A stretch of DNA of 9,706 bases from Oscillospiraceae bacterium (GCA_031267335.1 JAIRZH010000094.1:1-9706), one strand, 5' to 3'; counted from the stretch's first letter, positions 1 through 6,835 are shown. Notes: generated from the letters alone by a model not told the origin. Made by a program: numbers and translations.

Positions 1-111
1 AGAAAAGGTATAAGATTTTCTAAATCTCATTTAATGCATAAGATTGTTGTAAGTTTAGTTATAAATTTTTGGTTTTTTGGGCGTGATTTGCCGTTTTCAT
101 TTATTTTATGA
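1..111 (+). CDS. IS1-type transposase, C-terminal end (partial, 5' end outside window)
   Basis: Frame 1 is open from the first base to a TGA at 109-111 and encodes 36 residues. They include RKGIRFSKSHLMHKIVV, which resembles the end of IS1-family transposases (InsB-type 'RKTICFSKS-x-x-x-H-D-x-V-I-G'). In that family this segment lies just after the catalytic Glu of the DDE nuclease, and it closes the protein. The tail after 'VINFWFFGRD' is a little longer than I recall for IS1. The visible part has no frameshift, but nothing can be said about the rest. A second IS1-type fragment, on the opposite strand, lies at 9345-9562. The family call rests on motif memory only. Confidence 0.6.
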   Translation, partial: RKGIRFSKSHLMHKIVVSLVINFWFFGRDLPFSFIL

Positions 112-127
112 CACCACCCTGTTTTTA

Positions 128-376
128 GAGGCTGTTTCTACTATTTGAAATGACAAAATTTCGGGAGTGTTTCTTAAATAACTATATCTATCATTCTGTT
201 AACATGTATAGCAGCATATAGCATTGTAGTTAGCTCAATCACTTGCAAAGAATAGGAAACACTCCCGAATTTTTTGCCATTGAGCCATTCAACCTTGCAA
301 ACTGTGGAAAAATGACTCAGTCGGAGAATTGTCATAACAACTGCCGCTACCACTCATGAGATATTTAGACAGACTC
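128..376. repeat. Degraded palindromic (MITE-like) repeat remnant
   Basis: The left end reads GAGGCTGTTTCTACTATTTG, then GAAATGACAAAATTTCG. This closely matches the ends of the family B palindromes at 6675-6833 and 9258-9341, and it is preceded by TA (126-127). An inner inverted repeat pairs 156-174 (around CGGGAGTGTTTC) with 255-273 (around GAAACACTCCCG), across a loop of about 80 bases. No matching family B right end is visible. Instead 359-376 reads ATATTTAGACAGACTC, a degenerate family A end, followed by TAA (377-379). Either this is one rearranged element with ends at 128 and 376, or it is pieces of two elements. The right boundary is uncertain. Confidence 0.5.
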
Positions 377-487
377 TAATAATAAGGATAATATCAAAAA
401 TTATATTTAAGCTTATAAATTATAAACTATTTCTGTTCAGAAAATAATTAAAAATCAGAGTTCAAGTACACAGCAGATTAATTATCG

Positions 488-706
488 ATGAATAGCTTAT
501 ATATTTTAGAATATATCAAAATATTTTTAAATGCAACTGAGTTAAAAAATCTATCAAAATCTACGTTGCATAAAATTTTACCATGCTTGCGTGCAGAAGT
601 GATAGCTATTAAAAAATTACGAAGGAAATCTTTGGCAAAATGGAAATTGCATAAGCAATTGGTGGAAAAGAGGTTTGCTATTTTGCTTAAATTCTGTCCT
701 CGATAA
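488..706 (+). CDS. Doubtful 72-residue ORF, no recognised family
   Basis: An ATG at 488 opens a 72-codon frame ending in TAA. The product is very basic (many Lys and Arg, for example 'IKKLRRKSLAKWKLHKQLVEKR'), with no signal peptide or membrane segment and a single Cys near each of its middle and C-terminus. There is no Shine-Dalgarno-like sequence before the ATG, and an in-frame stop lies just upstream at 479-481. The opposite strand is also open across much of this interval, so the frame may be chance in AT-rich DNA or part of a decayed gene. I do not recognise it and give it no function. Confidence 0.2.
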   Translation: MNSLYILEYIKIFLNATELKNLSKSTLHKILPCLRAEVIAIKKLRRKSLAKWKLHKQLVEKRFAILLKFCPR

Positions 707-777
707 GTTAAAATACAAAATTTTTAGGCAACTTTTTAATATTTTATTAAATTTACGTAGAATTTAAATTATTATAG

Positions 778-805
778 TTGAAAAATATTTTTAGCAGATT
801 AAAAT
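778..805 (+). promoter_or_regulatory. Possible promoter for tilS
   Basis: TTGAAA (778-783) and TAAAAT (800-805) are separated by 16 bases, close to a vegetative sigma-70/SigA promoter. The -10 box lies about 58 bases before the tilS ATG. Such matches are common by chance in AT-rich DNA, so support is weak. Confidence 0.3.
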
Positions 806-862
806 CATAATCTGAGATATTTATTTGTTTATTTATTCAAACAGCAAAAATTATTAATAAAA

Positions 863-2137
863 ATGAATTTAGAATTAAAAATCAAAGAAGCAATAGATAA
901 ATTTTCTATGTTAAAAGATGCAAAATCTATAGTTGTAGCGTTATCTGGCGGAATAGATTCTGTATCACTTTTGCATTTCTTAAAAAAAAAATATTTTTCT
1001 ATAAATATTTTAGCAGCACATGTAAATCATAATTTACGTGGGCAAGAGAGTGCATTAGATGAAAAATTTGTTAAAAATTTATGTAAACTATGGAATATCA
1101 AACTTTTTATTAAATCTTTGGATGTATTTAAAATTGCAAAAGATGCTAAACAAGGCATAGAAGAATGTGCTAGAGAATTAAGATATAATTTTTTGGAAGA
1201 AATTTCCGAAAAAACCAAATCCAAAATTGCTGTAGCACATACTCTTTCAGATAGTCTTGAAACTGTAATTTTTAATTTTGCCAGAGGCAGCGGAATTGAT
1301 GGTTTAAAAGGTATTTCAGCTATAAGAGGAAAAATTATCCGCCCTTTAATATTTATTACAAGGAATGAAATAGAAGTATATGCTAAAGAAAATAATCTTC
1401 AACACATAACAGATAGCTCAAATTTTTCTTCTAAATTTTCTCGCAATCGTATCCGGATGTTTATAATTCCACAACTTAAAAAAATCAATCCGTCGTTTGA
1501 GCATACCGGGAAAAGATTTTTATATCAAATTAATCGTGATAATGATTTTCTAAAAGAAATTTCAGAAAAAGAAAATGTTAATAACATAGATAAAATAAAA
1601 TATTTGCCAGAAGCGATTCGCCATAGAGTTTTAAAAAAAATTCTTTGTAAATTTTATAAATCTATTGAATATAAACATGTAAAACTTGCCGATAATCTTT
1701 TATATGGTGAAATAAATTCTTTTACTTTGCCTACAGGAATTGAAATTAAAATTTTAAATAACCAGATTGTTGAGAAAAAAATTGAAAAAAACTTGACATC
1801 AAATATCAAAAATTTCATAATTAAAAAAGTTTGTATCAAAGACTTTAAATTAGATGAAAATAAAGGGGTTTTTGGTGTTTTTGATGCTTCGAATAGTAAT
1901 TTGATTTTGGAATTCAGAACGCGTCGAGCTGGAGATGTATTTTACCCCCAAAAACGAGGATGTGGGAAGACTTTAAAAAAGTTTTTTAATGAAATGAAAG
2001 TTCCTGTTTATAAGCGTAATTCAATTAGCGTTTTGGCTCATGAAAATGAAATTATTTGGATGGAAAATTTTGGAGTTTCAGAAAAATATAAAATTACATA
2101 TCAAACTAATATTTTTGGTATTGTAAAATTTCGGTAA
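863..2137 (+). CDS. tilS: tRNA(Ile)-lysidine synthetase TilS
   Basis: TilS uses ATP to attach lysine to C34 of the CAU-anticodon isoleucine tRNA, changing its reading from AUG to AUA. It acts in the cytoplasm and is essential in most bacteria. The 424-residue product has the N-type PP-loop SGGIDS at residues 28-33, then AHVNHNLRG (52-60). It continues with AHTLSDSLETVIFNFARGSG (125-144), the TilS form of the conserved H-x3-D-x2-ET block, and DSSNFSSKFSRNRIR (184-198). The C-terminal TilS domain is present (about 350-424), with FRTRRAGDVFYP and LKKFFNEMKVP, so the protein looks complete. The ATG at 863 has no clear Shine-Dalgarno sequence. In many Firmicutes tilS is followed by hpt and then ftsH. 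Here ftsH begins 60 bases after the tilS stop and hpt is absent. The gene is very AT-rich like its neighbours and shows no frameshift. Confidence 0.95.
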   Translation: MNLELKIKEAIDKFSMLKDAKSIVVALSGGIDSVSLLHFLKKKYFSINILAAHVNHNLRGQESALDEKFVKNLCKLWNIKLFIKSLDVFKIAKDAKQGIEECARELRYNFLEEISEKTKSKIAVAHTLSDSLETVIFNFARGSGIDGLKGISAIRGKIIRPLIFITRNEIEVYAKENNLQHITDSSNFSSKFSRNRIRMFIIPQLKKINPSFEHTGKRFLYQINRDNDFLKEISEKENVNNIDKIKYLPEAIRHRVLKKILCKFYKSIEYKHVKLADNLLYGEINSFTLPTGIEIKILNNQIVEKKIEKNLTSNIKNFIIKKVCIKDFKLDENKGVFGVFDASNSNLILEFRTRRAGDVFYPQKRGCGKTLKKFFNEMKVPVYKRNSISVLAHENEIIWMENFGVSEKYKITYQTNIFGIVKFR

Positions 2138-2182
2138 TTTTTTTAAAAGAGTATAAATAAAACTAAAATAATAGAAAATTTT

Positions 2183-2188
2183 GAGGAG
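2183..2188 (+). promoter_or_regulatory. Ribosome binding site fixing the ftsH TTG start
   Basis: GAGGAG lies 9 bases before the TTG at 2198. It is among the clearest Shine-Dalgarno sequences in the window and supports that TTG as the true ftsH start, since no ATG lies nearby in frame. Confidence 0.75.
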
Positions 2189-2197
2189 TTTAAAGTT

Positions 2198-4042
2198 TTG
2201 AAAAAAAAGAAAAAAATATCTAAAAGTGTATTAATATTTTTAGGAATTCCGATTTTAACGATATTAATTATCAGCATAATAGGCAGTTTGATACCAAGGA
2301 AGAGCTATAACTATTCAGAAATTTTAAATAGATTCAAAAATTTTGAAGTAACTGAATACAATATGAATTTTGGTTCCGGCGATATGGAAATTAAGCTTGT
2401 CAACGGAGATACGATCTACTACACGGCTCCGAATGCTAATTTAATGTACAATGATATAAAGAATTATATTGATGCTTACAATAAAGAACGCCCTGAAAAT
2501 CAAATGATTTATAATTTAACTAAAGCAACTGAAACTTCTTGGGTTGTTAACGCTTTAACTTTTGTAATTTTGCCTACACTTATGCTTGGCATAATCTTAT
2601 GGCTTCTTATGAGAAAAATTACAGTAATAGGCGGCGATGCGGCTAGGCCTTTTACTTTTGGGAAAGCTCGTGCCAAAGAAGGTTCTAAAGAAAAAAATAA
2701 AACAACATTTGATAGCGTTGCGGGTGCTGAAGAAGAAAAAGAAGAACTTGCCGAAATAGTAGATTTTTTAAAATCTTCGGAAAAATATAATAAACTCGGG
2801 GCAAGAATACCGAAGGGTGTTTTGTTGATTGGCCCACCTGGAACTGGGAAAACTCTTTTAGCTAAAGCCGTTGCTGGCGAAGCTGGGGTTCAGTTTTTTT
2901 CTATGTCTGGTTCTGATTTTGTTGAAATGTTTGTCGGCGTAGGAGCTTCGCGTGTTCGCGATCTTTTCACGCAAGCTAAACAAAATTTGCCATGTGTGAT
3001 TTTTATTGATGAAATTGATGCTGTTGGGCGCAAAAGAGGCGCAGGACTTGGCGGTGGACACGATGAAAGAGAACAAACACTTAACCAGTTACTTGTTGAG
3101 ATGGATGGCTTTGGAAAAAACGAAGGCGTAGTAGTTTTGGCAGCTACCAATAGGTCTGATATTTTAGATCCAGCTTTAATGCGTCCTGGAAGATTTGATA
3201 GAAAAATAGTAGTAGGCTATCCGGATGTAAAAGGCCGAGAAGATATTCTAAGAATTTATGCTAAAGGGAAACCATTTGATTCAGATGTAACTTTGCGTAA
3301 TGTCGCCAGAACTACGGCAGGTTTTACAGGGGCAGACTTAGAAAATTTGCTTAATGAATCGGCGTTATTGGCAGCAAGAAAAAATCAAAAAATAATAACA
3401 AATAAAGATGTCGAAGAAGCTACTGTAAAAGTTATAGTTGGGGCAGAAAAAAAATCGCATGTAATAACAGAAGAAGAAAAAAAACTTACAGCTTATCATG
3501 AATCAGGTCATGCGATAGTAGCTTACTATTGTAAAACTCAGGACCCTGTACATCAAATTTCGATTGTTCCTCGTGGTTCAGCCGGTGGATATACACTTTC
3601 TTTGCCGGAAAAAGATCATCTCTATGTTTCAAGAAGTAAAATACGTGAAAGTGTGGCAGTCGCCCTCGGCGGCCGTGTAGCCGAATCCCTCGTTCTGGGC
3701 GAAATTTCAACCGGCGCATCAAATGATATAGAAAAGGCCACTGCAGCTGCCCGCTCTATGGTTGCAAAATATGGTATGAGTGAAACTATAGGGCCAATTG
3801 CATACGAAGATTCAGGAAGTGAAATATTCATCGGACGTGACATGGGCCATCTTAAGACATATTCTGAAAAAACTGCTTCCAAAATTGACGCAGAGATTAA
3901 GGAAATTATGACTCAGTGTTATAATTTTGCAGAAAAGATTTTGAAATCTCATTTAGACGAACTCCACAATGTAGCAAAATTTTTGCTTTCTAACGAAAAA
4001 ATTAGTGGCGAACAATTTAAAGAAATTATAAATTCAGTATAA
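2198..4042 (+). CDS. ftsH: ATP-dependent zinc metalloprotease FtsH
   Basis: FtsH is a membrane-anchored hexameric AAA+ protease that extracts and degrades misfolded membrane proteins and some short-lived regulators. The 614-residue product has TM1 (about 11-31), an extracytoplasmic loop (about 32-117) and TM2 (about 118-138). The AAA+ domain follows, with Walker A GPPGTGKT (212-219), Walker B VIFIDEID (267-274) and a second region of homology holding the arginine fingers in RPGRFDR (329-335). The peptidase domain has the zinc site HESGH (434-438) and the third-ligand region GASND (506-510). Length and order are normal for the family and all catalytic motifs are present. The start is TTG with a good Shine-Dalgarno sequence 9 bases upstream. 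It lies 60 bases after tilS and is probably co-transcribed with it. Around 3655-3760 codon choice becomes GC-richer than in the rest of the gene. No convincing terminator hairpin follows the stop. Confidence 0.97.
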   Translation: MKKKKKISKSVLIFLGIPILTILIISIIGSLIPRKSYNYSEILNRFKNFEVTEYNMNFGSGDMEIKLVNGDTIYYTAPNANLMYNDIKNYIDAYNKERPENQMIYNLTKATETSWVVNALTFVILPTLMLGIILWLLMRKITVIGGDAARPFTFGKARAKEGSKEKNKTTFDSVAGAEEEKEELAEIVDFLKSSEKYNKLGARIPKGVLLIGPPGTGKTLLAKAVAGEAGVQFFSMSGSDFVEMFVGVGASRVRDLFTQAKQNLPCVIFIDEIDAVGRKRGAGLGGGHDEREQTLNQLLVEMDGFGKNEGVVVLAATNRSDILDPALMRPGRFDRKIVVGYPDVKGREDILRIYAKGKPFDSDVTLRNVARTTAGFTGADLENLLNESALLAARKNQKIITNKDVEEATVKVIVGAEKKSHVITEEEKKLTAYHESGHAIVAYYCKTQDPVHQISIVPRGSAGGYTLSLPEKDHLYVSRSKIRESVAVALGGRVAESLVLGEISTGASNDIEKATAAARSMVAKYGMSETIGPIAYEDSGSEIFIGRDMGHLKTYSEKTASKIDAEIKEIMTQCYNFAEKILKSHLDELHNVAKFLLSNEKISGEQFKEIINSV

Positions 4043-4156
4043 TTTTTTTTGTTAAAATTTATATTTATTAAAAAATTATAAAATAAAAAGATTGATATTG
4101 TATTGAAGTACATATTTTATATTTTTTAGTCATAGAATTTTATATTATTTTGAAAA

Positions 4157-4188
4157 AGAGGAATTTAAAAATTATGGTGTTGAATTGA
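4157..4188 (+). promoter_or_regulatory. Shine-Dalgarno sequence and four-codon leader overlapping the htrA start
   Basis: AGAGGA (4157-4162) lies 11 bases before an ATG at 4174. That ATG opens only ATG GTG TTG AAT TGA (Met-Val-Leu-Asn, stop at 4186-4188). The stop overlaps the TTG (4185-4187) that is the only usual start available to the complete htrA frame. This is either a coupled mini-leader or a single-base indel that has disconnected the original htrA ATG. The sequence alone does not decide. Confidence 0.45.
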
Positions 4189-5450
4189 AAGAAAATTTTG
4201 AAAAAGAAAATAACGAAGACTTTGTTTATTCTAAACGTGGTTTTACAGATAATAAGACTAAAAAAAATAAAATAAGTTTTATAAGCTCAAATAAAAATAA
4301 GCTATTATTAAGAATAATTTGGGTTCTTGTTGCGCTTATAATGGCTTTTAGTGGAATATTTTTTTGGCTTTGGCATAACGGTGATTTAAAATTACCGGTT
4401 TTTAGAACGGAAGAAAAAAATTCGAATGCGCCGGAGATTAATATCGCTCCACCGCCGGAAGAAGGCGAATTAACTGCTGAACAAATTTACGAAAAAGTTT
4501 GTAAATCGGTAGTTGGCGTTGCTATGTATGATTATAATGCTGATATTTTTTCTGAAGTAGTCGGCCAAGGGTCGGGTATTATAATTAGCAAGGATGGATA
4601 CATAATAACGAACGCTCATGTTGTTGGAAGTTCGTTACAAAAGAAAGTTACTGTTATTTTTAAAAGTAATATTTCCGAAGGTTCTAACGAAAATCCTAAA
4701 GATACTGAAGAAATAGCAGCACGCGTTGTTGGCGTAGATAAAAAAACTGATTTAGCAGTAATAAAAATAGATAAAAACGATTTGCAACCTGCTGTTTTCG
4801 GTGATTCGAGCAAAATTAAGCCAGGCGCAACTTGCTATGCACTTGGTAATCCAGGTGGGCTGGATTTTTATAGTTCAATGACACGTGGTATGGTTTCGGC
4901 AGTTAATCGTTCGATAAATAAATCAGAAGTTAAATATATACAAACCGATGCAGCTATAAATCCAGGGAATTCAGGTGGGCCACTTCTAAATAAGTTTGGC
5001 CAAGTTATTGGTATGAATAGCGGCAAAATCCAAGCAATTGAATTCGAAGGTATGGGTTTTGCTATTCCTGCGAACACTATTCAAAAAATTATTAAGGAAT
5101 TAATAGAAAACGGTTTTGTTTCTGGCCGTGTTTGGATTGGAATTACAGTTAAAGAAGTAGGAGGATTCGCTGCTCGTGTATACAATGTTCATGTAGGACT
5201 TTTGATTGTTAAAATTGATTCTAATAGCCGTATCAAAAATGTTAATGTAGGCGACATTTTAACAAAAATTGAAGGCAAAAAAATAACTAGTGTTGAAGAT
5301 CTTAGTTCGGAAATTAAGAAACATAAACCAGGAGATAAAGTGAGACTTGAAGTTACTCGAATTTCGCGTATCGGTGGAGAAACTAAGAATTTCGAAACTA
5401 CTGCAGAACTTCTAGAAGATAAAGGCACAATGAATTATTCGGCAAGTTAA
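4185..5450 (+). CDS. htrA: HtrA/DegP-type membrane-anchored serine protease with PDZ domain
   Basis: HtrA proteases degrade or refold damaged proteins on the outer side of the cytoplasmic membrane. The 421-residue product has a charged cytoplasmic tail (1-40), one transmembrane segment (about 43-63), a linker rich in Pro and Glu (about 70-100) and a trypsin-like domain. The triad is visible: His145 in TNAHVV, Asp189 in KKTDLAVIK and Ser263 in INPGNSGGP. A PDZ domain follows (about 315-405), with WIGITV and VGDILTKIEGKKI. Size and order are normal for Gram-positive HtrA. The start is uncertain: TTG 4185 is the only common start in frame before residue 54. The nearest Shine-Dalgarno sequence (4157-4162) is 22 bases away and better placed for an out-of-frame ATG at 4174. 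The gene lies 142 bases after ftsH on the same strand, and the two products share a role in envelope protein quality control. Whether they share a transcript is unclear. Confidence 0.92.
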   Translation: MKENFEKENNEDFVYSKRGFTDNKTKKNKISFISSNKNKLLLRIIWVLVALIMAFSGIFFWLWHNGDLKLPVFRTEEKNSNAPEINIAPPPEEGELTAEQIYEKVCKSVVGVAMYDYNADIFSEVVGQGSGIIISKDGYIITNAHVVGSSLQKKVTVIFKSNISEGSNENPKDTEEIAARVVGVDKKTDLAVIKIDKNDLQPAVFGDSSKIKPGATCYALGNPGGLDFYSSMTRGMVSAVNRSINKSEVKYIQTDAAINPGNSGGPLLNKFGQVIGMNSGKIQAIEFEGMGFAIPANTIQKIIKELIENGFVSGRVWIGITVKEVGGFAARVYNVHVGLLIVKIDSNSRIKNVNVGDILTKIEGKKITSVEDLSSEIKKHKPGDKVRLEVTRISRIGGETKNFETTAELLEDKGTMNYSAS

Positions 5451-5465
5451 GAGCTTATAATTAAA

Positions 5466-6014
5466 TCACACCTTTGTTTCACGTGTAGTCTTACAATCCT
5501 TTAATGGATCTTTTAGTTTCGATAAATTTGAAAAATCAAAATTGAAAATAGCTCCGGTATCTTTAACTATAATTTTTTTAAAATTTTTATAATGTTCAAA
5601 ATTTAATTTTTCTTGAAGAATTTCTAAAAGTCTTCTAGTTAAACAGATTCCTTCAATAAAAAAATTTATAAATAATATTAATTCTACGTTGCTACCGAAA
5701 AATCTTAAATCTCCAAGTGAAATATTAATTTAATTCTTATTATGTTTTGTTTTTTAAGATTTTTAAACCATTGCTCAATTTTTATTAAAATTTGATTTTC
5801 TGCCATTTCTCTTATTTTTTGTTGTTGTTGAATTTTTAATAATTGAGCTTTTTTCTTCTTGCAGAGCTTTTTCTTCTTCTTCCCACAGAGCTTTTTCTCG
5901 TTTAGCTTTTTCTTTTCGCAGAGATTCTTCTAAAAAAATATCTTTAGTATATTTATTATTTTTTTTAATTCCAAAATATATTGCTAAAAATGTTATAGTT
6001 CCGAGACAATACAT
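5466..6014 (-). pseudogene. Frameshifted gene for a membrane-anchored coiled-coil protein, unknown family
   Basis: An ATG at 6014 opens 79 codons with a hydrophobic N-terminus (LGTITFLAIYFGI), then a Glu/Lys-rich helix (ESLRKEKAKREKALWEEEEK). The frame fails after an A6 run on the - strand (5849-5854). Removing one A lets the helix continue in the next frame as AQLLKIQQQQKIREMAEN, up to about 5730. Near 5722-5736 a second shift leads into a third frame. That frame encodes ISLGDLRFFGSNVELILFIN, then a segment with FIEGICLTRRLLEILQEKL and IIVKDTGAIFNFDFSNLSKL, ending at a TGA (5466-5468). Joined, this is a protein of about 180 residues with one N-terminal membrane anchor, a coiled coil and a small C-terminal domain. 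I do not recognise the family. The continuity of protein-like sequence across frames argues for a recently broken gene, or for homopolymer errors in the sequence, not for chance. It points away from htrA and shares no operon with it. Confidence 0.55.
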
Positions 6015-6292
6015 TTTATAATACTTTTGATATTTTTAATTTTTTTAAATTGGTATTTAATATTTTTGACATGATTGTTCGGTAAGTTAATATTTAAAAT
6101 ATTAGTATCTCTTTTTAAAGCCTTAACTGATAAATTATTAGCAAATAAATTTAAAACCGCTAAGTTTATAGCGAGAATTTTGAAAAGTTCTTTTTTAATT
6201 TTAAAAATTACGATAAAAGCTTTTAAAATTTTTTTTTTTTTAAAATTTTGGATTTTTTCTGAATTTAATTTCATCAAATTTTGGCATCTTTA
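5993..6292 (-). other. AT-rich decayed stretch, possibly the far C-terminus of the ISAs1-type transposase
   Basis: The - strand frame of the transposase remnant at 6293-6673 meets a TAA at 6290-6292 and then stays open to about 5993. The open part can be read as 94 residues from a TTG near 6277 and is Lys-rich, with a hydrophobic stretch (ILAINLAVLNLFANN). Its first 30 or so residues (KIQNFKKKKILKAF) loosely fit the end of ISAs1-type transposases. The rest resembles nothing I know. A run of 13 T on the + strand (6229-6241) lies in it. The + strand also has an open frame here (6075-6293), so low complexity probably explains both. I would not call a gene. Confidence 0.3.
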
Positions 6293-6673
6293 GTTTATCG
6301 AAGATAGATTTTCACTAGCTAATTTACATCCGTTTTTACTAAAGTCTGCATCTAAGAGCCTGTCTAATATTTCTAAGCAATACAGATTTAACGATAAAAT
6401 TTTTAAAATTCAAAGCGTAAGAAAAGCAAATACTGACGTATTTAACTGACGAGCAATACAGAATTTTAAAAATTTTAGCTAAATATGTGCTGCTTTGGAG
6501 AAATTAGACAGGCTCTAAGAGCCAACGCATATTCCCAATTTTCCAATGTCCATGCACAATCTCAAAAAAATTACTCAGGTTTGGCTTTTAAACTGCTTAT
6601 GCAATATCCGATTTCTTGAGGTTTTTACCGTTAGTTTTAGTTTTAATTATCTAAACAGTTTGTATTTTATTCT
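6293..6673 (-). pseudogene. ISAs1-type (DDE) transposase remnant, split by a palindromic insertion
   Basis: Reading the - strand, 6606 to about 6574 gives YCISSLKAKPE. After a frameshift, 6573-6516 gives NFFEIVHGHWKIGNMRWLL. Beyond the 160-bp palindrome the same frame resumes at 6355 with DADFSKNGCKLASENLSSIN, ending at a TAA (6290-6292). Joined, 'YCISSL...FFEIVHGHW.I.N..RWLLDADF......LASENL' matches the C-terminal part of ISAs1-family transposases. In them I recall 'YYISSL', 'R.HW.IEN.LHW.LDV.F.ED' and 'NLA' in this order. The usual IEN reads IGN here and the acidic pair after 'DADF' is replaced by Ser-Lys-Asn, so catalytic function is lost. Upstream of residue Y the frame is broken again, and the fragment stops at the second palindrome (6675). 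The family call is from memory of the motif order. Confidence 0.65.
6356..6515. mobile_element. Family A palindromic element (160-bp MITE-like), with TAA target duplication
   Basis: The two ends are inverted copies of GAGCCTGTCTAAT, and most of the 160 bases form an imperfect palindrome. Arms share TTTTTAAAATTC, and the exact centre is AAATAC-TGAC-GTATTT (6428-6443). TAA stands on both sides (6353-6355 and 6516-6518) as a direct repeat. The element interrupts the transposase frame at ...RWLL/DADF..., and removing the element plus one TAA restores that reading, so it arrived by insertion. It has no room for a transposase and must have been moved in trans. A TNA-type 3-bp duplication is known from some IS5-group elements, but that parentage is a guess. 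A diverged second copy in inverse orientation starts at 9592. As RNA it would fold into a long hairpin on either strand. Confidence 0.8.
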
Positions 6674-6674
6674 A

Positions 6675-6833
6675 GGGCCTGTTCCCACTACTGTTTAATG
6701 ACCATATTTCGGTACTTTTTGATTTGTACTATGTTAAATTTTTTTACAATACGTAAGTATTGTGAAAAAATTTTCCTTGCCCAAACCAAAAATTACTCGA
6801 AATTTTGTCATTTAAAGTAGTGGGAACAGGCCC
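6675..6833. mobile_element. Family B palindromic element (159-bp MITE-like), TA-flanked
   Basis: The first 18 bases, GGGCCTGTTCCCACTACT, are repeated exactly in inverse at 6816-6833. The arms stay alike inward through TTTCG and the A/T-rich tracts to a perfect central stem ACAATAC-GTAA-GTATTGT (6746-6763). TA lies on each side (6673-6674 and 6834-6835), as expected for a TA-targeting transposase such as the IS630/Tc1-mariner group. It holds no ORF. Shorter or degraded relatives are at 9258-9341 and from 128. It sits right at the end of the ISAs1-type remnant, and may have inserted there or marks a deletion edge. Its hairpin could also affect transcripts running toward the S1-domain gene. Confidence 0.75.
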
Positions 6834-6835
6834 TA

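Larger units (their letters stand above)
382..862. other. Gene-poor AT-rich spacer upstream of tilS
   Basis: This stretch of about 480 bases lies between the repeat remnant and tilS. I see no tRNA, no convincing terminator and no recognisable transposase remnant on either strand. It holds one doubtful short ORF (488-706) and a possible tilS promoter (778-805). Most of it is simple A/T-rich sequence. Confidence 0.5.

Noticed and set aside
1..862. tRNA or other structured RNA gene upstream of tilS
   Set aside because: No cloverleaf, no GTTCRA-like T-loop and no CCA end was found. The only strong pairing is the repeat-derived inverted sequence at 156-273.
2858..3882. Several - strand ORFs of 72-86 codons inside ftsH
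   Set aside because: They are antisense shadows of a highly conserved gene and have no ribosome binding site or recognisable family.
6075..6293. 72-codon + strand ORF in the decayed intergenic region
   Set aside because: It is low-complexity Phe/Lys/Ile/Leu sequence complementary to the transposase-derived frame, with no ribosome binding site.
6353..6835. CRISPR array or attachment site made of the neighbouring repeats
   Set aside because: The repeats are two different single palindromes, not regularly spaced direct repeats, and no cas or integrase gene is near.
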